Origin: Candidatus Polarisedimenticolaceae bacterium
GTDB lineage: Bacteria > Acidobacteriota > Polarisedimenticolia > Polarisedimenticolales > DASRJG01
DNA: 64,000 nucleotides
Assembly: GCA_036275915.1 (NCBI GenBank)
Contig: DASUCV010000024.1
Coordinates: 1-64,000 of the forward strand
Reading direction: 5' to 3'
Shown: positions 23,098 to 31,507 of the stretch, piece after piece
How the letters are laid out: every line of letters starts with the position of its first letter
Numbering within the stretch: position 1 is the stretch's first letter
Made by a program: the position numbers and the translations under genes
The notes under the pieces: generated by a model
Database searches by the model: none
Seen by the model: only the letters and a program-made list of their open reading frames with translations
What the model was told of the DNA's origin: nothing

Positions 23098-24059
23098 CCG
23101 TGCACGACGCGTCCCGCCTCTTCCCAGCGGCGGCACAGGTCCTGTGCGGCGCGACGCCAGTCGGGGAAGACGAACTTGAAGCCGCGCTCCTGGAGGAGGC
23201 CGGGGGCGACGCGGCGGCTCTTCAAGATCAGCTCGGTCTCGGTCTTCATCGCGAAGGCGCCCAGCTCGAGCATCCACGGGGCGGACGGAAGTCCGAAGCG
23301 CACGCCGGCGGCCTGGCGCAGCTCGCGCATGAACTCGGCGTTGGGGAGCGCCCCGGGAGAGGCGACGTTGACGGGTCCCTCGACATCGTCGTGCTGGATG
23401 AGCCAGCTCACGGCGCGCACGAAGTCGAGCTCGTGGATCCACGAGACGTACTGGCGGCCGTCGCCGAGCCGGCCTCCGAGGCCGCGACGGGCGAGCGAGA
23501 CGAAGCGATCGAAGGCGCCGCCGGGATCGGGGCTCATCACGATCGCAGAGCGGAGCTTGACGCGGCGCGTCGCCGTGACCTGCGCGGAATCGAGCTCGCG
23601 CTCCCAGGCGCGAGCGACGTCGATGCTGAAGCGCCAGGTGTCGGGCGCGTCGGGCTCGCGTCCGCCGAGGATTCCGGTCGCCTCGTCGTTGGGTGCGTCG
23701 AAGCGGTGCGCGTAGATCGTCGCGGTCGACGCCTGGAGCCAGACGCGCGGGGGCCGTTTCGCGCCGGCGATCGCCTCGCCGACGAGGCGCGTCGTGCGCA
23801 CGCGCGACTGCATGATCGCGCGCCGGTTCGTGTCGTTGTAGCGGCAGTTGACACTGCGTCCCGCGAGGTTGATGACGACGTCGGCGCCGTCGATCTCGTC
23901 GGTCCACGGCCCGGGCTTCTGCGCGTCCCACGTCACGGTGCGCGTGCCGTTCGTGGCGGCGCCGCGGCTCAGGACGACGACGTCGTGCCCGTCCTGCGCG
24001 AGTGCTCGCGTGAGAAGCGCCCCGACCTGTCCGCTGCCTCCTGGAATGACGACTTTCAC
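23094..24059 (-). CDS. TIGR01777-type NAD-dependent epimerase-like protein
   Basis: A 321-residue extended SDR of the SDR39U1/YfcH group. The dinucleotide motif is PGGSGQVGALLTRAL at the N-terminus; NLAGRSVNCRY and the family phrase ASTATIYAHRF follow, and the C-terminal DUF1731 region ends with a Trp-rich helix. The family is linked to nucleotide-sugar-like chemistry by fold only; the reaction is not known. GTG 24059 gives the first residue directly before the nucleotide-binding strand. Confidence 0.87.
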   Translation of the reverse strand: MKVVIPGGSGQVGALLTRALAQDGHDVVVLSRGAATNGTRTVTWDAQKPGPWTDEIDGADVVINLAGRSVNCRYNDTNRRAIMQSRVRTTRLVGEAIAGAKRPPRVWLQASTATIYAHRFDAPNDEATGILGGREPDAPDTWRFSIDVARAWERELDSAQVTATRRVKLRSAIVMSPDPGGAFDRFVSLARRGLGGRLGDGRQYVSWIHELDFVRAVSWLIQHDDVEGPVNVASPGALPNAEFMRELRQAAGVRFGLPSAPWMLELGAFAMKTETELILKSRRVAPGLLQERGFKFVFPDWRRAAQDLCRRWEEAGRVVHG

Positions 24060-24103
24060 TGCGACGCAGGATAACCCGCACGCAGCGGCGCGCCCACTTG
24101 GGG

Positions 24104-25072
24104 TCAGACGCCGATCAGCTCGAAGAACGTCGCGAGGTCGAGGTTGCCGCCGGAGACGACGGCGACGATCGGCCCCTGACCCGCTCTCCCCGAGAGCGCG
24201 GCGGCAACCGGGAGCGCGCCGGCGCCTTCGGCGATGACGCGTGCCTTCTCGGCCATGAGGCGCATCGCCTGTTTCGTCTCGTCGAGCGTCACGACGAAGA
24301 CGCCGCTCACCACCGGCTTCATCCGCTCCCACATGCGCGGGAAGACGCTCTGCCCTCCGGCACCGTCGACGAAGGAGCGCTGCCAGTTCGGGAACGCCTG
24401 CGCCGAGCCTTTCTCGAACGAGAGCGCCGCGGGCGCCGCGGTCTCGGGCTCGGCGCCGTAGACCTTGACGTCGGGCTTGAGATGCCGGAACGCGCTCCCG
24501 ACCGCGGTGACGAGCCCGCCGCCTCCCACCGCGGCGATCACCGTCTTCACGTCGGGCGCGTCCTCGAGGATCTCGTACGCCATCGTCGCGTTTCCCGCGA
24601 TGAAGTTGTGGTCGTCGAACGGGTGGATGAACGTTCCCTGGACGCCGGGGAAGGCGCGGTCCTCGAAGGCGTCCCACGCCTTCTGGAACGGAACGAGCAC
24701 GAGGCGCGCCCCGAGCGCCTCCATCCGCTCGAGCTTCGCCTTCGGCGCGGTCTCGATCGCGACGACGGTGCACGGCACGCCGAACCGGCGCGCCGCGTAC
24801 GCGACCCCCTGCCCCGCGTTTCCCGCGCTGATCGTCCAGACGCCCTTCGCGCGATCGGCCTCCGAGAGCAGCGCGACCGCGTTCGCCGCGCCGCGCAGCT
24901 TGTAGGCGTTGATCGGCTGGAGGTTCTCGAGCTTGAGGCGGACGTCGGGATAACCCGGGCCCATCTCGAGGCGCACGAGCGGCGTGCGCACGGCCGTTCC
25001 CATGATGCGGCGGCGCGCGGCGTCGATGTCCTCGAGGGCGATCGGGCGAACGGGCTCGATGGAGGTCGGCAT
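24104..25072 (-). CDS. PLP-dependent threonine/serine dehydratase family protein
   Basis: A 322-residue fold-type II PLP enzyme. The Schiff-base Lys is in NAYKLRGA (about residue 56), the Gly-rich phosphate loop is GGGGLVTA (about 175-182), and the Ser contacting the pyridine N is probably in VVSGGN. It lacks the C-terminal ACT domain of biosynthetic IlvA, as in catabolic threonine dehydratases and serine racemases. Probable reaction: deamination of L-threonine or L-serine to the 2-oxoacid and ammonia. ATG 25072 is preferred. It is 2 nt from the next gene upstream. Confidence 0.88.
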   Translation of the reverse strand: MPTSIEPVRPIALEDIDAARRRIMGTAVRTPLVRLEMGPGYPDVRLKLENLQPINAYKLRGAANAVALLSEADRAKGVWTISAGNAGQGVAYAARRFGVPCTVVAIETAPKAKLERMEALGARLVLVPFQKAWDAFEDRAFPGVQGTFIHPFDDHNFIAGNATMAYEILEDAPDVKTVIAAVGGGGLVTAVGSAFRHLKPDVKVYGAEPETAAPAALSFEKGSAQAFPNWQRSFVDGAGGQSVFPRMWERMKPVVSGVFVVTLDETKQAMRLMAEKARVIAEGAGALPVAAALSGRAGQGPIVAVVSGGNLDLATFFELIGV

Positions 25073-25074
25073 CG

Positions 25075-25707
25075 TCACTTCTCCTCGGCGTAGGTGATCC
25101 CCTCGGGTCGCTGAAACAGCTCCATCTTGGGGGCGAGCGCGTTGTTGTACTCGTCGTAGCGGAGCGCGAAGGCGAGCTTGGCGCCGTCGTAAAGGAACAA
25201 GGAGATCGGCGTCAGGCTCCGCTGCATCACGGAGAGGACGACGCGGTAGCGGTCGATCTTCTTCTCGTACTGGCTGACCCGTTGACCGTCGAGATCGGCC
25301 TTCTTCGTCGGTACGCCCTTCATGAACGCCATCTCGCAGCCGAACTCGAGTGCGGTGATCGACGGCGGCAAGTCGGGATCGCCGACGACCGGCGCCTTGA
25401 AGCCCGATCCTGCGTCGGTGTCGTGGAAGTGCCGGCCGTGCTTCGTCAGCAGGTCGATCATCCAGATATCGGGCTCGTTCGCGACCATGACCGGCTGCGT
25501 GTTGTGCTGACGATCGATGGCGCCCTCGACGCGCGCGTACTTGGTGCCGAGCCGGTACAGCGTCTCCGGCTGGCCGCCGGGCGACGATGGGTCGACGCCG
25601 GGGCTGATGTCGCGGTAGACGACGCGCACCATCTTCTGCGGGTCGCACACCTGCGCCTGCGCGCACGTCGCGACGAGAATCGCGATCGCTACAAGCGCCG
25701 GCCTCAT
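25075..25707 (-). CDS. Secreted hypothetical protein
   Basis: A 210-residue protein with a signal peptide (MRPALVAIAILVATCAQA). The mature part starts with one Cys pair candidate (VCDPQ) and contains VEGAIDRQHNTQPVMVANEPDIWMIDL and a Lys/Glu-rich C-terminus. I recognise no family; mixed alpha/beta content with no enzyme motif. ATG 25707 overlaps the stop of the upstream MORN-like gene (ATGA), which sets the start. Confidence 0.62.
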   Translation of the reverse strand: MRPALVAIAILVATCAQAQVCDPQKMVRVVYRDISPGVDPSSPGGQPETLYRLGTKYARVEGAIDRQHNTQPVMVANEPDIWMIDLLTKHGRHFHDTDAGSGFKAPVVGDPDLPPSITALEFGCEMAFMKGVPTKKADLDGQRVSQYEKKIDRYRVVLSVMQRSLTPISLFLYDGAKLAFALRYDEYNNALAPKMELFQRPEGITYAEEK

Positions 25708-25961
25708 CGCTTCTTCGCGGCTTTCTTCTTCGGGGCGACGGTCTTCGCCTTCATCATCGTGACTTTCTTGACGGCGCCGGTCCGGTCGTACGTCGTCCAC
25801 TTGCCGGTCTGCTCACCGTTCTCGAAGGTGCCCGACCGCATCCGCACGCCGTCTTTTCGGAACCACTCCCAATACCCGGTCATGACGCCGCCCGCGAGCC
25901 AGCCTTTCGCCCACACCGAGCCGTCGGCGTGGCGGCCGATGTGCCGCTTCGGTGCCTTCAA
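25704..25961 (-). CDS. MORN-repeat (YwqK-like) small protein
   Basis: About 85 residues with two to three MORN-type units: GYWEWFRKDGVRMRSGTFENGEQTGKWTTYDRTG. Related proteins are annotated as YwqK-type antitoxins, but the repeat is a general beta-hairpin module. The C-terminus is Lys-rich (KKKAAKKR), echoing the 19-residue peptide gene at 51678. The start is uncertain; TTG 25961 is a guess based on the first conserved residues, and a degenerate REP-like element lies just upstream. Confidence 0.55.
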   Translation of the reverse strand: MKAPKRHIGRHADGSVWAKGWLAGGVMTGYWEWFRKDGVRMRSGTFENGEQTGKWTTYDRTGAVKKVTMMKAKTVAPKKKAAKKR

Positions 25962-26019
25962 TGATCGACCGGCATGCCGCTCGATTATAGCGACGGTTTT
26001 CAGCGGCGATTCGAGTTCA

Positions 26020-26056
26020 GGGACTCCGCGATGCGCGCTCTGGAAGCCGTCCCCTC
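26020..26056. repeat. Degenerate REP-like element
   Basis: TCTGGAAGCCGTCCCC (26040-26055) matches the consensus TTCGGWAGCYGTCCCC of the other copies. The left half (GATTCGAGTTCAGGGACTCCGC) is degraded. It lies between two minus-strand genes and spans the 3' end region of the metallo-hydrolase gene. Confidence 0.45.
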
Positions 26057-26061
26057 GGACC

Positions 26062-26949
26062 TCACTCCGCCGCTTGCAACACCGCGCCAAACCTGTCCTT
26101 CGCCGCCGCGACCCACGCGGCATAGCCGTCGGGATCGACCCAGGCCTTGGCACCGTCTTTCACGGCGCGCTCCCGTTTCGCGGCGAAGTCGAGCACCTCG
26201 AGGTGCGACGTCAGCCAGATGTCCGGCTTGAGCGACCCGAGGACGTCGAAGGTGCGCTTGTAGTCGTCGGCGATGCCGGGGTACGACGGGTTCTTCCCCA
26301 GCCGATAGCTCGAGGGAACGCCCGCGCCGTCCGCGAAGACGACCTCGTACTTCTTCATGCCGTCGTGGATCGTCGTGGTCCACGTCGTTGCGCCTCGCGT
26401 GTGTCCGGGGGTGAGGTGCGCGGTGAGCTTCACCTTCCCGAGCGCGACCGTCTCGCCGTCGCGCACGGTGCGATCGGGAATCACCCGGTCGAACGCGAAG
26501 TCGCGGACCTTTCCATACTGGAAATCGGTGATGCCTCCCGAGCGGAGCAGGTTCGCTTCGACGTCCATGACGACCACTTTGGCCCCGGTCGCCTTCTTGA
26601 GGTAGGCGAGCGCGCCGACGTGATCGACGTGGGCGTGGCTGACGAGGAGGAGCTTCACGTCCTCGGTCTTGAATCCGAGCTTCCTGATCGATGACTCGAT
26701 CATCGGTCCGGAGCCGGGCATCCCGGTGTTGAGGAGCATGTGCCCCTTCGACGTCGTGATCAGCCAGACGCCGAGCCCTTCGGTCCCGACGAAGTAGATC
26801 GGGCCGGCGATCTTCACCGGATCCACTGCTTCCGTCCAGTGGAGCGACTCGCTCGCCGCGTTGAGATCCGCCGCCGCATCGCCGGCGCGCGCCGGAACGA
26901 GGGAAAGGGTTAAGGCGAAGGCGATCGGAACGAACGTGTGGTGTCTCAT
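26062..26949 (-). CDS. Subclass B3-like metallo-beta-lactamase-fold hydrolase
   Basis: A 295-residue exported protein with a signal peptide (ending near PARAGDA). The dizinc motif is SHAHVDHVGALAYLK (HxHxDH), with further His in TPGHTRGATTW and SHLEV. Overall layout, including the early GLGVWLITTSKGHMLLNTGMP, is that of subclass B3 enzymes such as L1. True beta-lactamase activity cannot be deduced: the family includes many periplasmic hydrolases of other substrates. ATG 26949 is the first Met before the signal peptide. Confidence 0.85.
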   Translation of the reverse strand: MRHHTFVPIAFALTLSLVPARAGDAAADLNAASESLHWTEAVDPVKIAGPIYFVGTEGLGVWLITTSKGHMLLNTGMPGSGPMIESSIRKLGFKTEDVKLLLVSHAHVDHVGALAYLKKATGAKVVVMDVEANLLRSGGITDFQYGKVRDFAFDRVIPDRTVRDGETVALGKVKLTAHLTPGHTRGATTWTTTIHDGMKKYEVVFADGAGVPSSYRLGKNPSYPGIADDYKRTFDVLGSLKPDIWLTSHLEVLDFAAKRERAVKDGAKAWVDPDGYAAWVAAAKDRFGAVLQAAE

Positions 26950-27055
26950 GGGTCCGCCGATCCTACACGACCCGACACACGCCGTGACGGCCGGCGCGCG
27001 CCCGCGTCGTCGTTCGCATTCAAGATCGCGATGGGACCGGTGCAGACTCTGACGG

Positions 27056-27469
27056 CTAGTGAACCATCTCCACGGCACCGGTGAACTCTTCGAGGCGAAC
27101 GTCTTTCTTGGGGATGATGAGGACGTCTTTCCCCTCGATGACGATCTTCCTGCGGTTCGAGCCGAGGAGCTCGAGGCGCGCGTAGCCGCGCTTCCGGAAC
27201 GGCAACGGAATGAGATTCGCGTACCGCTCGCCCCGCACCTCGAGCTGCCCCGACGCGATGCGCAGGGAGCCACGCGGCGGGCCGCCGCGGACCTGGCCCT
27301 TCCGGAACTCGAAGTAGAAATCTTCGAGCCAGAACGAGCTGCCGCCTCGAGCCGACGGATGCGAAGGATGGTGGATGTACGCGGTCACGGAGATCGCGAC
27401 ACCGTCACCGAACGACATGACCCACTTGAGCGTGGAGTCCTGGATCTCGATCGCCGACGCTTCCGGCAT
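27056..27469 (-). CDS. Hypothetical protein, predicted all-beta
   Basis: A 137-residue cytoplasmic protein without signal peptide. The pattern of alternating hydrophobics (STLKWVMSFGDGVAISV, LEDFYFEFRKGQV, LEVRGERYANLIPLPF, KIVIEGKDVLIIPKKD) suggests a small beta-barrel. No family is recognised. It stands alone with gaps of ~100 bp on both sides. Confidence 0.6.
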   Translation of the reverse strand: MPEASAIEIQDSTLKWVMSFGDGVAISVTAYIHHPSHPSARGGSSFWLEDFYFEFRKGQVRGGPPRGSLRIASGQLEVRGERYANLIPLPFRKRGYARLELLGSNRRKIVIEGKDVLIIPKKDVRLEEFTGAVEMVH

Positions 27470-27566
27470 GAAGCCCCCCCTCAGCCGAATACGTATCTGG
27501 TCTTACGAAGCCGTCCTAGTTTGGAACGCAGAATCAGACCGCGCCAGCAAAAGCGGGAAGAAATTT

Positions 27567-27974
27567 TCAGCCGTCGACGCCCCGTGGCGCCTCGCGTCCG
27601 GGGCACTGGAGCACAATCGTGCCGCTCGGCGCGTCGGGACCGAACTTCACGACCGCGTCCTTGCACCCTCGCGCCTGGAATCGATAGCAGGGCCATTCGA
27701 TGATCGCGGGAGCGCCCGTCTCCTTGCCATCGAGCGTGATGGTGTGAATGAAATGTGCACCGACGGTCAGAGGAATCGTCCCATCGGGATAGACACCGAT
27801 GTGCTCCTGCGATTGAGCTTCGAGGCCGCAACCGCCTTCGCCCCAGCCGACGAGGATCGCATCGGGAATCACCGTCGCCCCACGGTCGACGAGCCGGCCC
27901 TCGAAACGATAGGAAGACCCCCCCGCCTGGCCCATGAGCAGGAGACAGATGCCGACGATCGGAATCGAGCTCAT
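27567..27974 (-). CDS. Secreted hypothetical protein
   Basis: A 135-residue protein with a short signal peptide (MSSIPIVGICLLLMGQA). The mature part is rich in beta-strands and has four Cys (GGCGLEA, EWPCYRF, ARGCKDA, VLQCPG) that could form two disulfides. No family is recognised. ATG 27974 overlaps the stop of the membrane hydrolase gene (ATGA). Confidence 0.6.
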   Translation of the reverse strand: MSSIPIVGICLLLMGQAGGSSYRFEGRLVDRGATVIPDAILVGWGEGGCGLEAQSQEHIGVYPDGTIPLTVGAHFIHTITLDGKETGAPAIIEWPCYRFQARGCKDAVVKFGPDAPSGTIVLQCPGREAPRGVDG

Positions 27975-28504
27975 CGAGGACCCCTGTGACGTTGCACGAA
28001 GCATACGCCGATCGTCGCGATCAGGACAGCGGGCAGCCAGACCCAGAGCAGCTCGCTCGCCAAGACCGCAGCGCCTCCCTCGCGGAAGAATCCCGTGAGG
28101 CCGATCGGCGAGACCTCGATCGGTCTCACGGGAAAGAAGATGCGGCGATCGTCGAAGGGTGCGAGCAGGGCGATGCCGAGGCCGCCGTTCGTCAACGCAT
28201 CGAGGATCCCGTGAGATGCGATGGCGATGAAGAGATAGGTCCAGATCGCCGCTCTCTGTCCGCCTTCGATCGACGTGCGCAGCGCGACGAGAGACAGGAG
28301 CGCCGCGAACACGAGAGAGTGCGTGAACCCGCGGTGACCGAGGATGTCTTCGTAGTGCACGCCGAAGCGAAAACCGATGACGTCGAAGTCGGGGACGATC
28401 GCGCATGCAGCGCCGACGATCCACCAGCGCCGAGGAACGAGACGTCGAGGGAACAGAGTGCCGATGGAGACCGCTGCGGCGGCGTGCGTGGGGATCGTCG
28501 GCAA
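27971..28504 (-). CDS. YdjM/LexA-binding family membrane hydrolase-like protein
   Basis: A 177-residue inner-membrane protein with about four hydrophobic helices. The family motif starts with PTHAAAAVSIG at the N-terminus and continues with IVPDFDVI and GHRGFTHSL, giving His and Asp residues thought to bind metal; SHGILDALTN is the third motif. YdjM in E. coli is SOS-regulated; no LexA box is visible here. The start is TTG 28504, since PTHA normally begins within the first few residues. It is coupled to the secreted protein gene downstream. Confidence 0.8.
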   Translation of the reverse strand: MPTIPTHAAAAVSIGTLFPRRLVPRRWWIVGAACAIVPDFDVIGFRFGVHYEDILGHRGFTHSLVFAALLSLVALRTSIEGGQRAAIWTYLFIAIASHGILDALTNGGLGIALLAPFDDRRIFFPVRPIEVSPIGLTGFFREGGAAVLASELLWVWLPAVLIATIGVCFVQRHRGPR

Positions 28505-28517
28505 GGAGACGTTCCGC

Positions 28518-28805
28518 TCACACCCCTTCGATCGCGACGAGGTTCGATCGCGTCGAGCGCTCCCGCAGCTCGCGGAGGGGCTGATAAGCAGGGTCCTCGT
28601 GAAATGACTTGAGGGCGGCCATGTTCGGGAACTCGAGGATGACGGCGCGGCGCGGCTGCCAGCTCCCTTCGAGCACTGAGACGGCGCCGCCGCGCGCGAG
28701 GTAGCGGCCGCCGTGACGCTCGATGAACGCCGGAACGAGGCGGCGATACTCGGCGAATGCTTCGGAATCCGTGATCTCGATGTCGACGATCAGGTAAGCG
28801 GCCAT
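28518..28805 (-). CDS. DUF1330 family protein
   Basis: A 95-residue ferredoxin-like alpha/beta-barrel protein. Conserved DUF1330 features are AYLIVDIEITDSEAFAEYR at the N-terminus and GGRYLARGG followed by RRAVILEFPNMAALKSFHED. The domain forms dimers; no reaction is established. It ends 14 nt before the YdjM-like gene. Confidence 0.85.
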   Translation of the reverse strand: MAAYLIVDIEITDSEAFAEYRRLVPAFIERHGGRYLARGGAVSVLEGSWQPRRAVILEFPNMAALKSFHEDPAYQPLRELRERSTRSNLVAIEGV

Positions 28806-28890
28806 GACGGCTCCTAGGTGAGATCGACCATGGCGGAAGTCTAAGCCGATGAAGGAGGCGGGCAGCGAAAAGAAAGGGATCGCTTCCCGG

Positions 28891-29265
28891 TCAGCGCGCG
28901 CCGGCCAACGATCCGAGGAGCGTCATGAGGTCGTCGAAGTCGACCGGCTTCACGAGGTGGCCGTCGAACCCGGCATCCATCGAGCGCCGCCGGTCTTCCT
29001 CCTGGCCCCAGCCGGTGAGGGCGACGAGCGTCATGTCCTTGCCCCACGGCTGCTCGCGGATGCGTTGCGCGGTGTCGAAGCCGTTCATCTTCGGCAGGCC
29101 GATGTCCATGAGGACGATCTCCGGCCGGTGCTTCTCCGCCGCCTCCAGAGCTTCGAGGCCGTCATGGGCGGTGTGGGTCTCGTTGCCCTCGATCGACAGC
29201 AACATCGCGAGCGACGCGGCGGAGTCGACATTGTCGTCGACCACGAGGAACTTGTGTGCGGTCAT
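28891..29265 (-). CDS. Stand-alone response-regulator receiver (CheY-like)
   Basis: A 124-residue receiver domain without output. The acidic pair is VVDDN (Asp9-Asp10 region), the phospho-acceptor Asp is in VLMDIGLPKMNG (about residue 53), the switch Thr in VALTGWG and the Lys in LVKPVDF. It should pass phosphate to or from an unlinked histidine kinase. The start ATG 29265 has GAAGGAGAT about 7 nt upstream. A perfect 12-bp palindrome, AGAATCGATTCT, lies upstream at 29331-29342. No kinase gene is adjacent. Confidence 0.9.
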   Translation of the reverse strand: MTAHKFLVVDDNVDSAASLAMLLSIEGNETHTAHDGLEALEAAEKHRPEIVLMDIGLPKMNGFDTAQRIREQPWGKDMTLVALTGWGQEEDRRRSMDAGFDGHLVKPVDFDDLMTLLGSLAGAR

Positions 29266-29351
29266 GGTCGATCTCCTTCGCCGCGCTGTGGTGGCCGAAC
29301 CCGTAGACGTACACCGACCTGTGCTCTATGAGAATCGATTCTGAGCCTGCG

Positions 29352-30098
29352 TCAACGGGTCGGACAGAAGAATCCGAGGGTTCTAGGTCGTTTTCCTACC
29401 GGCCACTCAGAGGATCCCGGACGCACGGAAACGCTCCGGAAATCGGATCGCGCCGAGGGCCAGCGCCGAGTCCAGGTTCTCAGGCTGCGCACCGACGCCG
29501 CGTGGCGCGCGAGCCAGCGCGTCGACTCCGGCCTCTCGAGCGGCCCCGTGACGACGTACGCCATGCTCTCGAGAAAACAGTTCGCGCGCGCTGCGCGGAA
29601 GTACGGCACGACCTCGGTACGCCACAGCTCGCCCATGCGCGCCGCGTCGGCGAGGTCGACGACGAAGGTGACGAGACCTTGGAGGGCGGTGGCGACGAAG
29701 CGCTCGTCGGAAGCGCCCCGCGTCTTGGCCGCATGTCGTGTCGACCGGATGGTCGCCAGAATCAGCTCGGCCTGCCACCAGGGATCGCCGCTCACCGAAG
29801 GCACGCGCATCGCCGTCGTCGGCGGCTCGCTCGGAAACTCGGGCACGAGCAGCTTGAAGACGCGCGACGCCACCGCCCGCGCGCTCGCGGACCCCTGCTC
29901 GATCATCGCGTATCGCACATAGGCGAGCACCGCCTGCGCGGTGCGGCCGTGATCGTCGTGGCATCGTGCGAGCACAAGCCAAGCTTCGGGAGTGTCCGGC
30001 GCTTCGAGCGCGACGTCCTCCAGACGCGTCGTGCGGCCCGGGTCGTGAGTCGTGAAAGGATCCAACGTGACCCCGGCGTACGATGCCAATCGCTCCAT
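29352..30098 (-). CDS. Hypothetical helical protein, possible 3' frameshift
   Basis: A 248-residue frame, rich in Ala and helices, with an N-terminal TPR-like segment (EAWLVLARCHDDHGRTAQAVLAYVRYAMIEQG). The last ~45 residues turn Arg/Ser/Trp-rich and look like a wrong-frame read. In the neighbouring frame the same DNA gives a smoother end (PENLDSALALGAIRFPERF) stopping at 29407. A one-base indel near position 29480, natural or a sequencing error, would explain this. No family is recognised. Confidence 0.5.
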   Translation of the reverse strand: MERLASYAGVTLDPFTTHDPGRTTRLEDVALEAPDTPEAWLVLARCHDDHGRTAQAVLAYVRYAMIEQGSASARAVASRVFKLLVPEFPSEPPTTAMRVPSVSGDPWWQAELILATIRSTRHAAKTRGASDERFVATALQGLVTFVVDLADAARMGELWRTEVVPYFRAARANCFLESMAYVVTGPLERPESTRWLARHAASVRSLRTWTRRWPSARSDFRSVSVRPGSSEWPVGKRPRTLGFFCPTR

Positions 30099-30286
30099 GA
30101 CCAGGCTCTCCTTGCGGAAGATCGTACTGCGCGAGAGACCTGATAGGGAGGTTGCTCAGTCCGTTCATCGCTTCATTCCCACCGCAGGAGCTTTCTCCGG
30201 CGCCGACGCGTAACACGCCTAGGGGTTTCAACGGAGAGAGCGCCCGCGTGATCGATTCGAGTCCCGCTCCGCGATCGCGGCGAACG

Positions 30287-31426
30287 TCACTCCGTCCCGA
30301 CGGGGCGCGCCTCCCGCTCGAGGGGCTCGGGGTCGGCGATCTCTTTTCCGGATCCGGCGCCCATCTCGCGCATCTTGCGCGCCGTGACGAGCACGCGGCT
30401 CGCGAGCGACGCCATCGCCTGGTTGTACGCCTTCACGGCGCCATCCAGGCCCGCGCCGAGGTCGCGGAAGTGCGAGGTCATCGTGGCGACGCGATCGTGG
30501 AGCGTCGCGCCGAGCTCGCGGATCTCCTCGGCATGGGCCGCGACCTTCTCCTGCTGCCAGGCGTAATGGACCGTCTTCAAGAGGGCGACGAGGTTCGTCG
30601 GCGACGCGAGCACGACGCCTTTCGAGAAGGCGAACTCGAGGAGCTCGGGATCGCGCTCGACCGCGGCGGCGAAGAACGCCTCGCCGGGGATGAAGAGGAC
30701 GACGAACTCCGGCGTCGCTTCGAGCTCGGCCGCGTAGCTGCGGAGTGAGAGGCGCGCGATGCGGTCGCGGACCTGGCGCGCGTGGTCGGCGAGCTTCGCG
30801 GCACGGAGCGTATCGTCGGTCGTCTCCTGCGCCTCGAGATAGGACGTGAGCGGGACCTTGGCGTCGACGACGAGGCGGCGGCCGCCGGGGAGGCTGACGA
30901 TCATGTCGGGCCTGAGGACGCCCCCCTCGGCGTTGACCGTCGTCTGCTCGGTGAAGTCGCAGTGGGGCTGCATGCCGGCCAGCTCGACGACCCGCCGCAG
31001 GTGGATCTCGCCCCAGCGTCCGCGCGTGTGCGGCGCGCGGAGCGCCTGGGCGAGCGTGGCCGTCTCCGTACGCAAGCGGTCGTTCGCGCGGCCCATGTCG
31101 GCGACCTGCGTCTTCAGCTCGCGGTAGGCGCCCTCGCGCTCGCGCTCCAGGAGCCGGAGCTTCTCGTCGACCTGCTGGAGCGATTGCTCGACCGGTCGCA
31201 CGAGGTCGAGGAACGACCGTTGCGTCGACTGGAGGACATCGCTCGACAGCGCGACGAACGACTCCCGCTGGAGTCTGGCGACGTCGGCCTGGGCGGCGAG
31301 CTCGGCCCGGGCCCGCGCCAGCTCCTCGCGGAGCCGGCCGCCCGAACGCCCTGCTGCGACCGCGACGGCGAGCCCCCCGATGAGCCCGCCGATGACTAAA
31401 CCCAGGAGCAGGCTCGCGGAGTCCAT
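30287..31426 (-). CDS. rmuC: RmuC-type DNA recombination protein
   Basis: A 379-residue protein. An N-terminal membrane helix (LLLGLVIGGLIGGLAVAVAAG) is followed by a coiled coil (about 40-120) and the RmuC domain: GRWGEIHLRRVVELAGM, GGVLRPDMIVSLPGGRRLVVDAKVPL and PEFVVLFIPGEAFFAAA. The second phrase resembles a PD-(D/E)xK nuclease core. RmuC limits inversions and aberrant recombination in E. coli. ATG 31426 is the first Met before the membrane helix. The 188-bp gap downstream (30099-30286) holds nothing recognisable. Confidence 0.92.
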   Translation of the reverse strand: MDSASLLLGLVIGGLIGGLAVAVAAGRSGGRLREELARARAELAAQADVARLQRESFVALSSDVLQSTQRSFLDLVRPVEQSLQQVDEKLRLLEREREGAYRELKTQVADMGRANDRLRTETATLAQALRAPHTRGRWGEIHLRRVVELAGMQPHCDFTEQTTVNAEGGVLRPDMIVSLPGGRRLVVDAKVPLTSYLEAQETTDDTLRAAKLADHARQVRDRIARLSLRSYAAELEATPEFVVLFIPGEAFFAAAVERDPELLEFAFSKGVVLASPTNLVALLKTVHYAWQQEKVAAHAEEIRELGATLHDRVATMTSHFRDLGAGLDGAVKAYNQAMASLASRVLVTARKMREMGAGSGKEIADPEPLEREARPVGTE

Positions 31427-31507
31427 GAGGGTAAGGATAGCGCCGTCCTGGGGAAAGGAAGTGTGTGCTTTGCGTTCTTGTCGCCGTTCTGAAACCATAG
31501 CGGGATC

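Noticed and set aside
30240-30275. T-loop-like ATTCGAGTCCC suggesting a tRNA
   Set aside because: No matching acceptor stem, D-arm or anticodon arm can be built around it.
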